Shown in pieces: positions 8,773 to 20,072 of a stretch of DNA of 64,000 nt. A model generated the notes under the pieces. The model made no database searches and was not told the origin of the DNA. It worked only from the letters and a program-made list of their open reading frames with translations. Each line of letters begins with the position of its first letter. Within the stretch, counting starts at the first letter, position 1. Made by a program: the position numbers and the translations under genes. This DNA is from Pirellulaceae bacterium. Lineage in GTDB: Bacteria; Planctomycetota; Planctomycetia; Pirellulales; Pirellulaceae. The DNA lies in the NCBI GenBank assembly GCA_026004775.1, contig BPJU01000017.1, positions 62,001 to 126,000 on the forward strand, given 5' to 3'.

Positions 8773-9864
8773 TCAAGCCGCCCCACGCTCGCGCAATTGC
8801 CACGGCCCTGGAAGCTTTCGACTTTCAAGCACCCGACGGCAGGCCCCCAATACAAGCTGGGGGTGCACCTTCTGTATCCATCGCACGTCTTTCCGGCGGC
8901 GACCAGCCGTAAGGGGCGGCACAGAGACTTGAATTGCCACGTGCCCTGTCCCGTACGGCCCGGACACTTCGCAACGGGTCACCCCATAGAGGCCGACCAC
9001 AGGCACTCCGTACGCCGCTGCGATATGCAAGGGTCCCGAGTCACCCGCCACCGCCAAACACGCAAGCGAAACAAGCGCGGCCATCTCGCGCAAGGTTGTC
9101 GGCGGTGCCAGGTACACACCCCCACCCGCCCACCTCACCACGTCTTCGGCCCACCGGCGCTCGTCGGTATTCCCCCACACTGCCACCACGGGCCGCCGGA
9201 GCTCGGACACCAACATTCTCGCCAATTCCGCCCAGCGGCCGGGCAGCCAGCGGCGCGACGCCCAACTGGCCCCGACATGCACCACCACAAACTCGGAATT
9301 GCTGCAAAACTGGTCGATCCAATTCTGCATCCGCTGCCGCTCTTCGTGATATACAGGCATCCGAAATTCCACCGGCCCGATATGAGATGCCACTCGCCGG
9401 ACCAACTCCCGCTGAGCGTCAACCACATGCCGATGCACCGGCCTCACCGTATGAGAATAAAACCAGTGACTACCCTCCCGCGCCCATGTCTTGTCAAAGC
9501 CGATACGCACGGGAACGCCGGCCAGGTATCCGATGAGCGCGCTTTTCAACAGCCCTTGCGGGTCGATGACCAAGTCAAACCGCTTTCTTCTCAGTTCGAA
9601 ACATTGTTTCCAGCCCTGGCGGCAGCGCATCCAGCGGCGCGGAAACACAACCACTTCATCCAGAGCATCGTGGTCAACCAGCAGCGGCGCAGCAGCCGGC
9701 TCCACCACCCACGCCACGTGAGCCTCGGGTAACGCCTGTCGCAAGGCGCACAACAACGGCAGCGTCAGCACACAGTCACCAATGGCGCTCAGGCGAACGA
9801 TCGCCACCCGAAGCCGATCTTGGCCGTCTCTCGACCCAACGTTGAACTGCCCCTTGTCTGCCAC
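8773..9864 (-). CDS. Family 9 glycosyltransferase (ADP-heptosyltransferase type)
   Basis: A protein of about 363 residues in the RfaF/WaaC family, which adds heptose to lipopolysaccharide inner core at the inner membrane. Visible are the N-terminal VAIVRLSAIGDCVLTLPLL, the middle VVHVGASWASRRWLPGRW and the nucleotide-binding AVAGDSGPLHIAAAYGVPVVGLYG, all typical of the family. Start set at GTG 9864, where AAGGAGG precedes by 5 bases; the frame is open further upstream to 9936 without a good site. It follows the methyltransferase and lipoprotein genes on the same strand, suggesting an envelope-biogenesis operon. Confidence 0.9.
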   Translation of the reverse strand: MADKGQFNVGSRDGQDRLRVAIVRLSAIGDCVLTLPLLCALRQALPEAHVAWVVEPAAAPLLVDHDALDEVVVFPRRWMRCRQGWKQCFELRRKRFDLVIDPQGLLKSALIGYLAGVPVRIGFDKTWAREGSHWFYSHTVRPVHRHVVDAQRELVRRVASHIGPVEFRMPVYHEERQRMQNWIDQFCSNSEFVVVHVGASWASRRWLPGRWAELARMLVSELRRPVVAVWGNTDERRWAEDVVRWAGGGVYLAPPTTLREMAALVSLACLAVAGDSGPLHIAAAYGVPVVGLYGVTRCEVSGPYGTGHVAIQVSVPPLTAGRRRKDVRWIQKVHPQLVLGACRRVLESRKLPGPWQLRERGAA

Positions 9865-9969
9865 CGCGGCCTCCTTGAATCCACTTATGCCCGATACTTT
9901 TGAAAGAATTGCTCTTCCGGGAATTCTTACAACCAAATTCTCCCACCAAGATGTGTCCTTTTTTCCTCT

Positions 9970-10950
9970 TTAACCTGCCCGCCGCAGAGGTCGAGGCTTC
10001 TTTGTGGCCCATCGGGCCTGAAGGCATCGTACGTGATATGGTGCCGTCAAATATTCCCATACATATTGCGATAATTTCTCAGCGCGTCGCCTGATGTAAT
10101 CGAATCTCACGTGGTACCCGAACCAGGTTTGTGAGCGGAGCAGACTCACTATCTGGTCACAATGGTTCGAGAGATCTTCTTGTTCAGTTCGGCCGGGAGT
10201 TAGTAGTAGAGCAAGGACCGGGTCGCGTGGCCGACTCAACCAGCGTACCACAGCCCAACCGGCACGTGCTGCAGCGGCTGTCAAAGTCTTGGGAGTGAAA
10301 TTATAAATATGCGCGTAATGAAACCATTTGCCGGGAGCGGCAAAAGGTGCCGCCAGGTTCGGACATTCCACATACAACAGTCCGCCAGGCCGGCACCAAC
10401 TGCGAATTCGCGCAAGAGCGTCAATCGGTTGGCGTAAATGTTCGATTACATGCACCAGGAGCAACAGGTCATAGATCGGGCCGCTATGATGGCGCCACAA
10501 ACTTTCACAAGCCACGTCGGCACGTACCACTTCACGGGCGTAGCGAGAAAAGCCTCGGTGCGGCTCCAGCCCCGAGGCATCCCAACCCGACATTTCGAAG
10601 GCTTTCACGGTACATCCGATTCCCGCCCCGATCTCGAAAACCGAACGGCAATGGCCAATATGCGGCCTGAGAAGCCGAACCAGCCGCTGGCCATTGCGCC
10701 AGGCTCGGTAGACGCGTCGTGCCGACGGCAGGTACTCCCCATGGTACTCTTCGCGATAGCGCCCCGCGTAGAATGCGTCCAATTCCTCTTCAGTCGGCAC
10801 GTGCCAGTGGCGCACCAGGCCGCAGTGTCGGCAGATCACTGTTCGCAGAAAATGGCCTCGTCGATCCCGAATTGCCAGCAACCGGAAGTCGGCCTCATCG
10901 CACAGAACACACGGCATGCGGCGGCCGCCCCCCAAAGGTGAGGTGCTCAT
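9970..10950 (-). CDS. SAM-dependent methyltransferase with N-terminal zinc ribbon
   Basis: A 326-residue protein with a small four-cysteine ribbon (CVLCDEADF ... CRHCGLV) followed by a class I methyltransferase domain: SVFEIGAGIGCTVKAFEMSGWDASGLEP (SAM-binding loop), then YDLLLLVHVIEHLRQP and the CRPGGLLYVECPN strand. Such ribbon-methyltransferase proteins commonly occur in polysaccharide and sugar-modification clusters. The true start is ATG 10950: it overlaps the lipoprotein stop (TGATG) and has AAGGAGGACCGC in front, so the frame's extension upstream to 11265 is not used. The exact substrate is unknown. Confidence 0.85.
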   Translation of the reverse strand: MSTSPLGGGRRMPCVLCDEADFRLLAIRDRRGHFLRTVICRHCGLVRHWHVPTEEELDAFYAGRYREEYHGEYLPSARRVYRAWRNGQRLVRLLRPHIGHCRSVFEIGAGIGCTVKAFEMSGWDASGLEPHRGFSRYAREVVRADVACESLWRHHSGPIYDLLLLVHVIEHLRQPIDALARIRSWCRPGGLLYVECPNLAAPFAAPGKWFHYAHIYNFTPKTLTAAAARAGWAVVRWLSRPRDPVLALLLTPGRTEQEDLSNHCDQIVSLLRSQTWFGYHVRFDYIRRRAEKLSQYVWEYLTAPYHVRCLQARWATKKPRPLRRAG

Positions 10951-11846
10951 CAGCGGTCCTCCTTGGCCGGGTTTGGTGCCGTTTGAGCCGGCTCGCGCGT
11001 TTCCTGACCGGAACGGTTCGCGGGAGCTCGCCCCTCGGGTCGCGCAGGCGACGATTCGGTCTGATGGCTGGCCGGCTGTACTTCGTCGGTCACCGATTGG
11101 GTCACACCGGCCGGGCGTGAAAACGTATAAGCTTCCTGAAACGGAATAAGGTTCGTTGGTGCTGTGTCCCGCCGCCGGCGAAAGGGTGCCAGCAACCGTT
11201 CTCCGGCGAACCGTGGCGACGGATAGATCGATCCGGTCTGGAAGGGGCCGATGCCCAGGAGCCACGAGTTCTTCGCATCGCTCAGGGCAATCGATGTTCC
11301 CGACTGCCAGATCGCTTCTCGCGTCTTGCGGTCGTAAGCGTAGGCCGCAATTTTGGCGGCTCCCAGTTGGTCGCTGCGGCGAGCCAACGAAATTTCGGGA
11401 ATATTAGGCAGATCCGGTGCGTTGGGGACGATATCGGCCAAGGCCGCAACGGTCTTGTTGGCCGGGATGCCGTATGTCACATCGTGTTGATCGTGGCCGA
11501 GTGTTCCGACCCGCGCTTCGACAATGACGTCTGCCTGATTGGGCGATTCTTGTAACAGGCAACCGCTGGCCAGCATCTGCTGTCGCAAGGCGCTGATAAT
11601 ATACTCGGAATTGACGAAGCCCAACCCTTTGATGTTTTGGATGTAGCGGTCATCCAGATAGACTTTCTGACCGGCGAGCACGCGAAAATCCAGCCGGGCC
11701 ACGGCGCGGTCTACGGCATCGGACAAGATCAACTGCTGGGTAGCCAATTGCGTCTGGGTGGTGCCGCAGCCGGCCGCTGCCAGCAGGCCACCCACCCAAA
11801 ACACGTGCCCGCGCAAGCAAGCAACAAGCCGGCGAAACCTCTCCAT
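10950..11846 (-). CDS. Predicted lipoprotein of unknown function
   Basis: A 298-residue protein with a lipobox-type signal: basic N-terminus ([13 protein letters not shown]), hydrophobic core and LLAAAGC with the cysteine at about residue 27. The mature part is mixed alpha/beta ([26 protein letters not shown]) and ends in a proline/glutamine-rich disordered tail. It resembles a planctomycete-restricted family of small lipoproteins, but I cannot name it with certainty. First gene of the apparent lipoprotein, methyltransferase, glycosyltransferase operon; its stop codon overlaps the next start by one base. Confidence 0.75.
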   Translation of the reverse strand: MERFRRLVACLRGHVFWVGGLLAAAGCGTTQTQLATQQLILSDAVDRAVARLDFRVLAGQKVYLDDRYIQNIKGLGFVNSEYIISALRQQMLASGCLLQESPNQADVIVEARVGTLGHDQHDVTYGIPANKTVAALADIVPNAPDLPNIPEISLARRSDQLGAAKIAAYAYDRKTREAIWQSGTSIALSDAKNSWLLGIGPFQTGSIYPSPRFAGERLLAPFRRRRDTAPTNLIPFQEAYTFSRPAGVTQSVTDEVQPASHQTESSPARPEGRAPANRSGQETREPAQTAPNPAKEDR

Positions 11847-12093
11847 GGCCTGTATGCCTCCTTGCCATCCCGCTTTTTTGGACGCTCAACGACTTCCCCG
11901 GAAATCCACAGGCGGCCTCCGGAACACCAAACGACGCGAAGTATACCGCCTGCATCCCATTTCTCCAATGCGAATCTGCCTTCCACAGATTGCCGCCGTT
12001 GCGTATTGTGTAGAAGCGCTGGCCGCGCGGCGACACCAATCCGAACGCAGATTTGCGCGGCACCACCCGTCTTCGGCGGGAGAGGCTGGCACC

Positions 12094-12705
12094 ATGATCG
12101 AGGTTGGTCGTATTGTTCAGATACATGACGAAACTGTCCGCCGCTGGCATTCGCTGCCCGTGGATAACCCATATCAGGGATTTGAAGCGCTGGTGTGTGA
12201 CCAGCACGCCTGGAATTTCCGGCTGTGGCACGAAGAAGATTTGGCTCGCTGCCCCGATGCCGGCGACGCGCGCATCGCCCAGACCAAGCGCACCATCGAC
12301 CGGCTCAACCAGGCTCGCAATGACGCCATCGAACGCCTGGATGAATGGCTGGCCGATTGGCTCCAGCAGCAAGGTATTCAGCCGCTGCCCGGCGCTCGCT
12401 GGAATACCGAAACCCCCGGCAGTGCCATCGACCGGCTGTCCGTGCTGGCTCTGCGCATCTATCACCTGGACGAACAGTTGCAGCGCGCGGAGGTTACAGA
12501 CCAGTTCAAGGAATCGGTGGCCCAGAAGTTGGCGATTTGCCACCGGCAGCGCGAGCGTCTGGCCCTTGCCCTGGAGCAGCTCCTGGAGGAGATCCGCTCA
12601 GGACGCTGCCACCACCAGCCGTTCCGCCAATTGAAAATGTACAACGACCCGCAGCTTAACCCTTACCTTTATTCACGAGGGGCCGCCGATCAAACCAAAC
12701 CTTAG
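12094..12705 (+). CDS. DUF4254 family protein
   Basis: A 203-residue helical protein whose sequence pattern ([34 protein letters not shown], then [22 protein letters not shown]) matches DUF4254, a family found near lipopolysaccharide glycosyltransferase genes in Bacteroidetes and planctomycetes. The start is ATG 12094 with GGGAGAGG about 8 bases upstream; the frame is open to 11758 but that extension overlaps the divergent lipoprotein gene and looks non-coding. Its place beside a heptosyltransferase-type gene supports an envelope role, but the biochemical activity is unknown. Confidence 0.85.
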   Translation: MIEVGRIVQIHDETVRRWHSLPVDNPYQGFEALVCDQHAWNFRLWHEEDLARCPDAGDARIAQTKRTIDRLNQARNDAIERLDEWLADWLQQQGIQPLPGARWNTETPGSAIDRLSVLALRIYHLDEQLQRAEVTDQFKESVAQKLAICHRQRERLALALEQLLEEIRSGRCHHQPFRQLKMYNDPQLNPYLYSRGAADQTKP

Positions 12706-12903
12706 TACCCACGAGCCCCGCTCGCCCCAGAATCGTACGGTTCATCAGTGGTTGGCGTAGCCGCAGCCGGTGGAACATGGCACAATACAAGAAAGGGCAT
12801 TCACTGACGAGGCGCGGTACGGCGTCCGAGTGATCGGTGGGAGCAGAATTTCAATCCCGGACCGGCCCGCTGGATAGACTCCGTTAAGAAATGCAGGTGA
12901 CCG

Positions 12904-14295
12904 ATGCGCTACAGGCGCTGGATTCGAAGACCGGTTTGCTGGAGGTGGGTAGTTCCCCTCTTCCTGGTTTTGGCTTCGTCCGGATGGCTTTCGGCGCAGT
13001 CTGACCAGCAATCCGCTGCCGACCCCATCCTGACGTGGCTCGATCAACTGGATGCCGACCAGTTCGTGGTGCGTGAGGAAGCGACGCTGAAACTGGTCGA
13101 GCGGGGTCGCGAGGTGATCGACCCGCTAGTGGAGAAGATCAGCCAGATGCGGACGGCTGAAGGACGGTTACGATGCGTCTTTGTCTTGAAGCAACTGGCC
13201 CTGTCCGATGATGATCAGGTCCAGGAAGCGGCAGAACGAGCCTTGGAGAAAATCCAGCAGATGCCGTTGGGCACGGTGGCCCGCAAGGCCGGAGATTCAC
13301 TCCAATTGCTCTACGCCCTCCGCCAGCGCCGCGCTTTGCAGGAACTGGTGCGGTTGGGCGCCAAGCCGTTGCCGGAACGCACCCTTCAGGTGGAATTCGT
13401 TTACGGCCTGCAATTGGACGACTCATGGCAAGGAACGGATCACGACGTCCGCCAGTTGCGGTATATGGTGAATCTCCAATACTTGACCTTGACCGGCTCG
13501 AAGGTACGTGACTCCTGGCTCGTGCACCTGCCTCCGCTTCAGGACCTGCATACGCTGTCGATCAATCGAGCCGCGGTCACGTCGGCCGGCTTGCAGCAGA
13601 TCACACAATTGCCGAATCTGAAGATCCTGGAAATCAAGTACGTGCCGATCGGGGATGAGAGCATCGAGTGGTTGAGTCGCTTGAAGAATGCCGACACGTT
13701 GAAGCTGTACGGTACGGCGATTACGCCGGCGGGAGCAGAGCGATTGCGGCAGGCTCTCCCCTTGGTACGCGTCGACCTGCGTGCCGGGGCGTTTCTGGGT
13801 ATCAGCGGCGACCACCACTCGCTCGGCTGCCTGGTCCATACGGTTCGTCCCAACACCGCGGCTTCGCAAATCGGACTCCAGCCAGGCGATATCATCATCC
13901 GTTATGCCGGGAAACGCGTGGGGGATTTCGAAGCCCTCACGGCACTCATTTCGCAGAACCGACCGGGTGACGAAGTGGAAATCCAATTCGTCCGAGGAAC
14001 CGATGCGGTTTCCGTGACGCGCGTGCGGCGCCCGCAAGATGAAACACCGGGACTTGTCACCCGAGAACATCCGGTCGGTTGTGAAGTGACCGATGTCAAA
14101 GCGGATTCGCTGGCAGCTCTCGCCGGTCTGCGGCCTGGCGATGTGGTGCATCGCGTCAACGGCGAACTGGTCGAGAGGCCCGAACAACTGGAACGGCAAT
14201 TCGGCAATATCGGTGTGGGCCAATTTATCAGCTTCGACTTCGCCCGCGGCATTTCGCTTTATAAAGTCGTCGCCCGGCTCGGCGAATGGGAATAA
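12904..14295 (+). CDS. Secreted HEAT/leucine-rich/double-PDZ protein
   Basis: A 463-residue protein with an N-terminal signal peptide (WVVPLFLVLASSGWLSAQS). After it come a HEAT-like helical region (about 35-130), leucine-rich-repeat strands (about 175-275, NLQYLTLTGSKV, DLHTLSINRAAV, NLKILEIKYVPI), and two PDZ domains (about 285-370 and 380-455) with the carboxylate-binding-type loops GLQPGDIIIRYAG and GLRPGDVVHRVNG. No protease domain is present, so it is probably a periplasmic peptide-binding or scaffold protein. It stands alone between the DUF4254 gene and the convergent GNAT gene. Confidence 0.8.
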   Translation: MRYRRWIRRPVCWRWVVPLFLVLASSGWLSAQSDQQSAADPILTWLDQLDADQFVVREEATLKLVERGREVIDPLVEKISQMRTAEGRLRCVFVLKQLALSDDDQVQEAAERALEKIQQMPLGTVARKAGDSLQLLYALRQRRALQELVRLGAKPLPERTLQVEFVYGLQLDDSWQGTDHDVRQLRYMVNLQYLTLTGSKVRDSWLVHLPPLQDLHTLSINRAAVTSAGLQQITQLPNLKILEIKYVPIGDESIEWLSRLKNADTLKLYGTAITPAGAERLRQALPLVRVDLRAGAFLGISGDHHSLGCLVHTVRPNTAASQIGLQPGDIIIRYAGKRVGDFEALTALISQNRPGDEVEIQFVRGTDAVSVTRVRRPQDETPGLVTREHPVGCEVTDVKADSLAALAGLRPGDVVHRVNGELVERPEQLERQFGNIGVGQFISFDFARGISLYKVVARLGEWE

Positions 14296-14340
14296 TTCGG
14301 GCGCCGCGTGGTGTGGGATTACGGGCCAGCCTCCGCATTC

Positions 14341-14835
14341 TCATAGCTTTTTTGAATAGATGATTTTCGGATCGCCCGGCGCGTAGAAGTCGGGTAGAAT
14401 AGCAGCTTGCTGGTAGCCTTGAGCTTCATAGAATCGGCGGGTGGCTTGGTATTGGTCGCGCCCCGATGTATCGATGAAAAGCTGTGTTCCGCCGGCGGCC
14501 CGCACCCGGCGCTCGACTGCTTCCAGCAGACTTCTTCCCAGACCTTGCCGCTGCCAGGCCCGCCCCACCACAATCCAATACAGGTCATAGCTGGAGCGCG
14601 TAAGCGGAATATGGCCGAAACAGGCATATCCGTGACATCCTGAGGGCCCGTCGGCAAAGACGAACTGATAGCCGGACGCCGCACCGTGTTCCACCGCTTC
14701 TTGCACCAACTGGACTGCGACAACAATCTCTTCGGGATAGAAATTCCCGGTTGATTCGGCAAGCGTGCGCACCTGTTCTATGTCTTGCAATTGAGGTTCG
14801 TATCGAAACACGTATGGCAACCGTTGTTCATTCAT
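14341..14835 (-). CDS. GNAT family N-acetyltransferase
   Basis: A 164-residue acetyltransferase of the GNAT fold. The acetyl-CoA pyrophosphate loop is GRAWQRQGLGRSLLEAVERR (Q/R-x-x-G-x-G/A), preceded by the beta-4 strand YDLYWIVVG and followed by GTQLFIDTSGRDQYQATRRFYEAQGYQ, the usual C-terminal half. The substrate is not predictable. Its start overlaps the end of the ATP-grasp gene by 8 bases (ATGAATGA), so it is translationally coupled and likely acts in the same pathway. Confidence 0.85.
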   Translation of the reverse strand: MNEQRLPYVFRYEPQLQDIEQVRTLAESTGNFYPEEIVVAVQLVQEAVEHGAASGYQFVFADGPSGCHGYACFGHIPLTRSSYDLYWIVVGRAWQRQGLGRSLLEAVERRVRAAGGTQLFIDTSGRDQYQATRRFYEAQGYQQAAILPDFYAPGDPKIIYSKKL

Positions 14836-15826
14836 GATTCACCAGAGCCGCCTGGACAATGCGGCCAATTACCTCCGTGGTGCTTAGTCCTGCCTGAGCA
14901 CACGCGGCAGCAAAACCTGCATCCGGTGATAGGCAAGGATTGGGATTCACTTCCAATACCCAGGGTCGGCCATGCCGGTCCACCCGGAAATCGACTCTCG
15001 CATACCCGCGCATCCCGAACCGCTTCCAGACTTCCTGGGCCAGGCGGGCCAGTTGTTCCAGAAGTGGCTGGTCTTCTTCCGGTAGATCGAACCGCCTCGG
15101 CGTATGCTGATATTCGAAGGAATCCACCTGCCACTTGGCTGCATAGCCGACGATGCGGGGTTTGCCTGAGGGATAATCGGCGAAGACAATTTCGGCGATC
15201 GGCAACACTTCCACATCGTTTCTGTCGGCCAAGAGCGACACGTTGAATTCGCGACCCTCGATATACTGTTCGGCAAAGCACGGGTAGCCGATACGTCGTT
15301 CGACGTGCCGCAATTGTTCTGCCAGCTCCACTTCGTTCGCCACGTGCACCACACAATCGTCCGTCAGGCCCCAGGAGGCATGTTGGCCGACAGTTTTGAT
15401 AACGAAATCGCCGGGAAACTCCGGCGGTTCTCCCGGCAGTGTGCCATCGCACCACGGAGGCGTCGGGATGCCACCTTCGGTCAGATGGCGTTTCATAATC
15501 CGTTTATCAGCGGCCAACAGCCACGCGGCAGCCGGTGCGCCGGTGTAGGGGATACGCAACGCTTCCAACAGAATCGGTGCGGCCGCAGCCAGTCGATCGT
15601 CGCCCGCCAAAGATTCGACCAGGTTGAACGCCAATCCGGGACGCCGCCGTGTCAGCTCCTGCCTCAGCTCTTCCAAATCCGGATCACATGGCCGTTTGGC
15701 GACCGCGTGGCCGAGTCGCTCGAGGACGCCGGCCACCAGTTCCACCTGAACCAGCACGTCCTGCTCGGCCTCGCTGCCGGGCAGGCCCGCCTCCGGCACC
15801 TGCTGATGGAGAATGACTACCTCCAT
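14828..15826 (-). CDS. ATP-grasp ligase, D-Ala-D-Ala ligase-like
   Basis: A 332-residue ATP-grasp enzyme related to D-alanine-D-alanine ligase, forming an amide bond through an acyl phosphate. Visible features are the N-terminal domain (NLVESLAGDDRLAAAAP, IPYTGAPAAAW, DKRIMKRHL), the ATP-binding middle (FVIKTVGQHASWG, AEQYIEGREFNVSLL) and the Mg-binding C-terminus (GYARVDFRVDR, VLEVNPNPCLSPDAGFA). Cell-wall Ddl is usually near murein genes; here the partners are a GNAT and a Tat-exported protein, so a specialised amino acid or peptide ligase is more likely. Start ATG 15826 is chosen because it lies 17 bases after the preceding stop and starts the beta strand MEVVILHQ. Confidence 0.85.
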   Translation of the reverse strand: MEVVILHQQVPEAGLPGSEAEQDVLVQVELVAGVLERLGHAVAKRPCDPDLEELRQELTRRRPGLAFNLVESLAGDDRLAAAAPILLEALRIPYTGAPAAAWLLAADKRIMKRHLTEGGIPTPPWCDGTLPGEPPEFPGDFVIKTVGQHASWGLTDDCVVHVANEVELAEQLRHVERRIGYPCFAEQYIEGREFNVSLLADRNDVEVLPIAEIVFADYPSGKPRIVGYAAKWQVDSFEYQHTPRRFDLPEEDQPLLEQLARLAQEVWKRFGMRGYARVDFRVDRHGRPWVLEVNPNPCLSPDAGFAAACAQAGLSTTEVIGRIVQAALVNHE

Positions 15827-15843
15827 GCACGCCGGATCCTTTA

Positions 15844-17358
15844 TTAGGTTTCCAGGGCCGCTCGAGTGCGTGCCACCAGGCTGTTGTCCGGTTCTAGAGC
15901 TCCTCGCAATCGGTAGACGCTGGTCGCCAGGAACCGGTTGCGCCATTCGGGCGAGACGGCGTGATAATCTTCGAACACGGCCGAGCTGAACTTATAGTCG
16001 TGCGAATCGTTGCCTTTCAGGAAGATCAGGCGACGGGCCACGTCCAGCAACTGCTGCGGGTCACCTCCTCGTTCCAGGAAGCGGAACATTTGAGCCGATG
16101 CTTCGCTGGTGCGGGGCCCGACCAATTGGAAGATTTGGTGCGGATCCTGAGGAGCTTCGACTTCGGGCTGCCAGGTATCCAACTGCACATCGCGCACCTG
16201 GCCGCGGCTGCGCATCGATTGCAAGAACATCGGCAAGAAGGCAGCGTTTTGCAACAGCAACAGCCGGCGAGTTTCATCATCCGTTACCGTTTGATAGGCA
16301 TAATGGATGGCATTGGTAGTGGTAGCGGCATGCAACGAGACGATGCCCGGTTGTCGCGCCAGCAGTTCTCCGGCTCCCAGGAACAACGCATCATAGATCG
16401 ATCGGGGAGCGACGCCTCGGTTGAGCATCTCCACGATCAATTCGCACACATCGTCGGAGGAGCCGGTGCGGAGGGTCGCCAGGAGTTGCCGAGTGGCACC
16501 CGAATCGGGTTTACCGTCGCGCCAGTCGGCGCGGATCCGCCGGATCCGTTCCAAGTTGTGCCGGTAGGGCCGGTCCGGCGCAAGATCACTTTGAGCCGGA
16601 TTCGGTTCATTGGTGTGGTTCAGCAGGGCGTAAGCCAGCGACCGCAGTACCGGTTCGGCATGCCGCCATCCGATGCACTGCAAGGTACGAAAACCGTTGG
16701 CAACGAAGATCGCTTTGTGTCCGATACTGCGATAGTCGCGTGCGCCGTAACGCGCGAAGACCTCGAACAGCTCGCCGGCCGTGGCGTTGCGAACCATCCC
16801 GGCCACCGCCACATCGGCTGCCGCTTCATCCCACTGCTCCAAAGCTTCGACGAGCGCCTGGCGAGCTCGATGGGCTGGTGGGACACGGGCTTCGTCGACC
16901 GGCGCCATCGTCCAATCCCCCTCGCGTTCGTCGCTGGCCTGTGCGCTCTTGAAGTAATCGAGCGACCAGAAGATCGGCAACCAGCGGTCTTGGTCCGGCG
17001 AAGCCAAGCTGGCCAGATGTGCCGAGTTGACGACCAATACACAGTGGAACTTGAAACCGACGGAAGGTCTCGGTTGCACGTTGCGTACGCCGGCCAACAA
17101 CAAGGCGGCCAGAATCTGCTGGTAGCTTGTGCCTCGTCGGATTTCGTTGGCAAAGGCTTCGATCACCCGATTGCGGGGCGTCTCTTCCAACAGCCGCACC
17201 AGTGGCTCGATGTCGGAACTGAGTCGCACCTTGTTCGGATCCAGCTTGGCCTCATCAGCCCGCACCGGTCGCAAATTTTTCAAAAACGCCAGATCCCCCA
17301 TACCGGCCAGCGCACCGCCGACAGCCGCAGCCCGCAAGAAACCACGCCGCGTCGCCAT
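15844..17358 (-). CDS. Tat-exported protein of unknown function
   Basis: A 504-residue protein beginning MATRRGFLRAAAVGGALAG, a twin-arginine signal, so it is exported folded and may hold a cofactor. ATG 17358 follows GGGAGGTGGG; the upstream in-frame start at 17382 would put extra residues before the twin arginines. The mature part is almost all helical with several conserved-looking histidines (FKFHCVLVV, RSIGHKAIFVANGF, LHAATTTNAIHYAY) that could bind a metal or heme. I do not recognise the family. It is the first gene of a three-gene set with an ATP-grasp ligase (17-base gap) and a GNAT enzyme. Confidence 0.75.
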   Translation of the reverse strand: MATRRGFLRAAAVGGALAGMGDLAFLKNLRPVRADEAKLDPNKVRLSSDIEPLVRLLEETPRNRVIEAFANEIRRGTSYQQILAALLLAGVRNVQPRPSVGFKFHCVLVVNSAHLASLASPDQDRWLPIFWSLDYFKSAQASDEREGDWTMAPVDEARVPPAHRARQALVEALEQWDEAAADVAVAGMVRNATAGELFEVFARYGARDYRSIGHKAIFVANGFRTLQCIGWRHAEPVLRSLAYALLNHTNEPNPAQSDLAPDRPYRHNLERIRRIRADWRDGKPDSGATRQLLATLRTGSSDDVCELIVEMLNRGVAPRSIYDALFLGAGELLARQPGIVSLHAATTTNAIHYAYQTVTDDETRRLLLLQNAAFLPMFLQSMRSRGQVRDVQLDTWQPEVEAPQDPHQIFQLVGPRTSEASAQMFRFLERGGDPQQLLDVARRLIFLKGNDSHDYKFSSAVFEDYHAVSPEWRNRFLATSVYRLRGALEPDNSLVARTRAALET

Positions 17359-17545
17359 AACCCACCTCCCGACAGGATACAAACAGCCCTCGATGAGTAC
17401 CCCCGCACGCTAATTGAATAGGATACCGCAGCAGCTGGTCGAAGTGAACCATCAAACGTTTGAATTCCCCTGGCTTGGCTTTTCCCTGCCCGAACCGCGG
17501 TCTAAAACGATATTGAGTTGAAAAGCTAAGCAAGCAATTTGAAGG

Positions 17546-17567
17546 AAAAAATTGTCTCATAAGACAA
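17546..17567 (-). terminator. Short hairpin with T tract, or palindromic operator
   Basis: TTGTCT/AGACAA arms (17552-17557 and 17562-17567) with loop CATA. On the minus strand the hairpin is followed by six T residues, as in an intrinsic terminator, but the stem is only 6 bp. It lies about 190 bases upstream of the Tat-protein gene, so a 16-base palindromic operator is an equal possibility. Confidence 0.3.
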
Positions 17568-17647
17568 CCTGGGCACAACGGTCTTCTCGAACGTCGGACG
17601 ACTTACACTACTTGCTGGCACTAGCGGTTAGCTATTAACAACGGCCG

Positions 17648-17698
17648 TAGCGGAACTCGTACGGTGGACGCGCCAGCGTCCGCCGCAAGACTTCCGCC
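17648..17698. repeat. Two-tier hairpin repeat, copy A
   Basis: Outer arms GCGGAACTC / AAGACTTCCGC enclose an inner hairpin GGTGGACGC-GCCA-GCGTCCGCC. Same architecture as copies at 17782, 17854 and 60041. The inner stem differs in sequence between copies but stays paired. Confidence 0.75.
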
Positions 17699-17781
17699 TG
17701 TATAGTGGCACGGGCGTCTCGGCCGTGCGGGTCACCCAAGATGCTGGTTCAAACCGGTGTGCAACGATCTTGAACTTTGCT

Positions 17782-17834
17782 CGTAGCGGAAGTCGCTAGG
17801 CGGAACGCGCCAGCGTTCCGCCGTAAGACTTCCG
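17782..17834. repeat. Two-tier hairpin repeat, copy B
   Basis: Outer arms CGGAAGTC / GACTTCCG, inner arms GGCGGAACGC / GCGTTCCGCC around the loop GCCA. This is the most regular copy, with the inner 10-bp stem perfect. Confidence 0.8.
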
Positions 17835-17853
17835 TCATTGGGTGGTTCTTGTT

Positions 17854-17904
17854 CGTAGCGGAAGTCGCCAGGCGGCTGCGCCAGCAGTCGCCGTAAGACT
17901 TCCG
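17854..17904. repeat. Two-tier hairpin repeat, copy C
   Basis: Outer arms CGGAAGTC / GACTTCCG, inner arms GGCGGCTGC / GCAGTCGCC around GCCA. It is in the same orientation as copy B and only 20 bases after it. Confidence 0.8.
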
Positions 17905-17999
17905 AACCAAAAACTCCCCATCAGGCGCCCCCGTCCTCCACCATCGCGTAGAGCGCGCCAGTGTTCGACCCGCTCGTTCTATTTCGAATATTCGAACAT

Positions 18000-18045
18000 C
18001 GGAACACTTACGCCGTTCGCTTTCGCGAACGGCTAGCGTGTTCCG
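18000..18045. repeat. Nested palindrome with GGAACAC/GTGTTCC arms
   Basis: Outer arms CGGAACAC (18000-18007) and GTGTTCCG (18038-18045) enclose a second perfect hairpin CCGTTCGC-TTTC-GCGAACGG (18013-18032). The outer arms recur as a hairpin at 60129-60150 in the other accessory island. Confidence 0.7.
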
Positions 18046-18179
18046 CTACCATTCGGCGGATCGCGGCTTGGCTCGGCTCGCAGACGAGGCTAGGCTCACA
18101 CGGGAACTGGCTCACCCACCGGCCAAGCTCCGGTGCCGAGCGGCGCGGTGCGGCGGACAAGGCTGGCGGATTGATTGGT

Positions 18180-20072
<1,893 letters not shown>

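Noticed and set aside
15961-17421. A 486-codon open frame antisense to the Tat-protein gene
   Set aside because: Shadow of the real gene; the minus-strand protein has a twin-arginine signal and a ribosome-binding site.
17648-17904. CRISPR array
   Set aside because: Only three similar units at uneven spacing, each internally palindromic over about 50 bases, with no uniform spacers and no cas genes.
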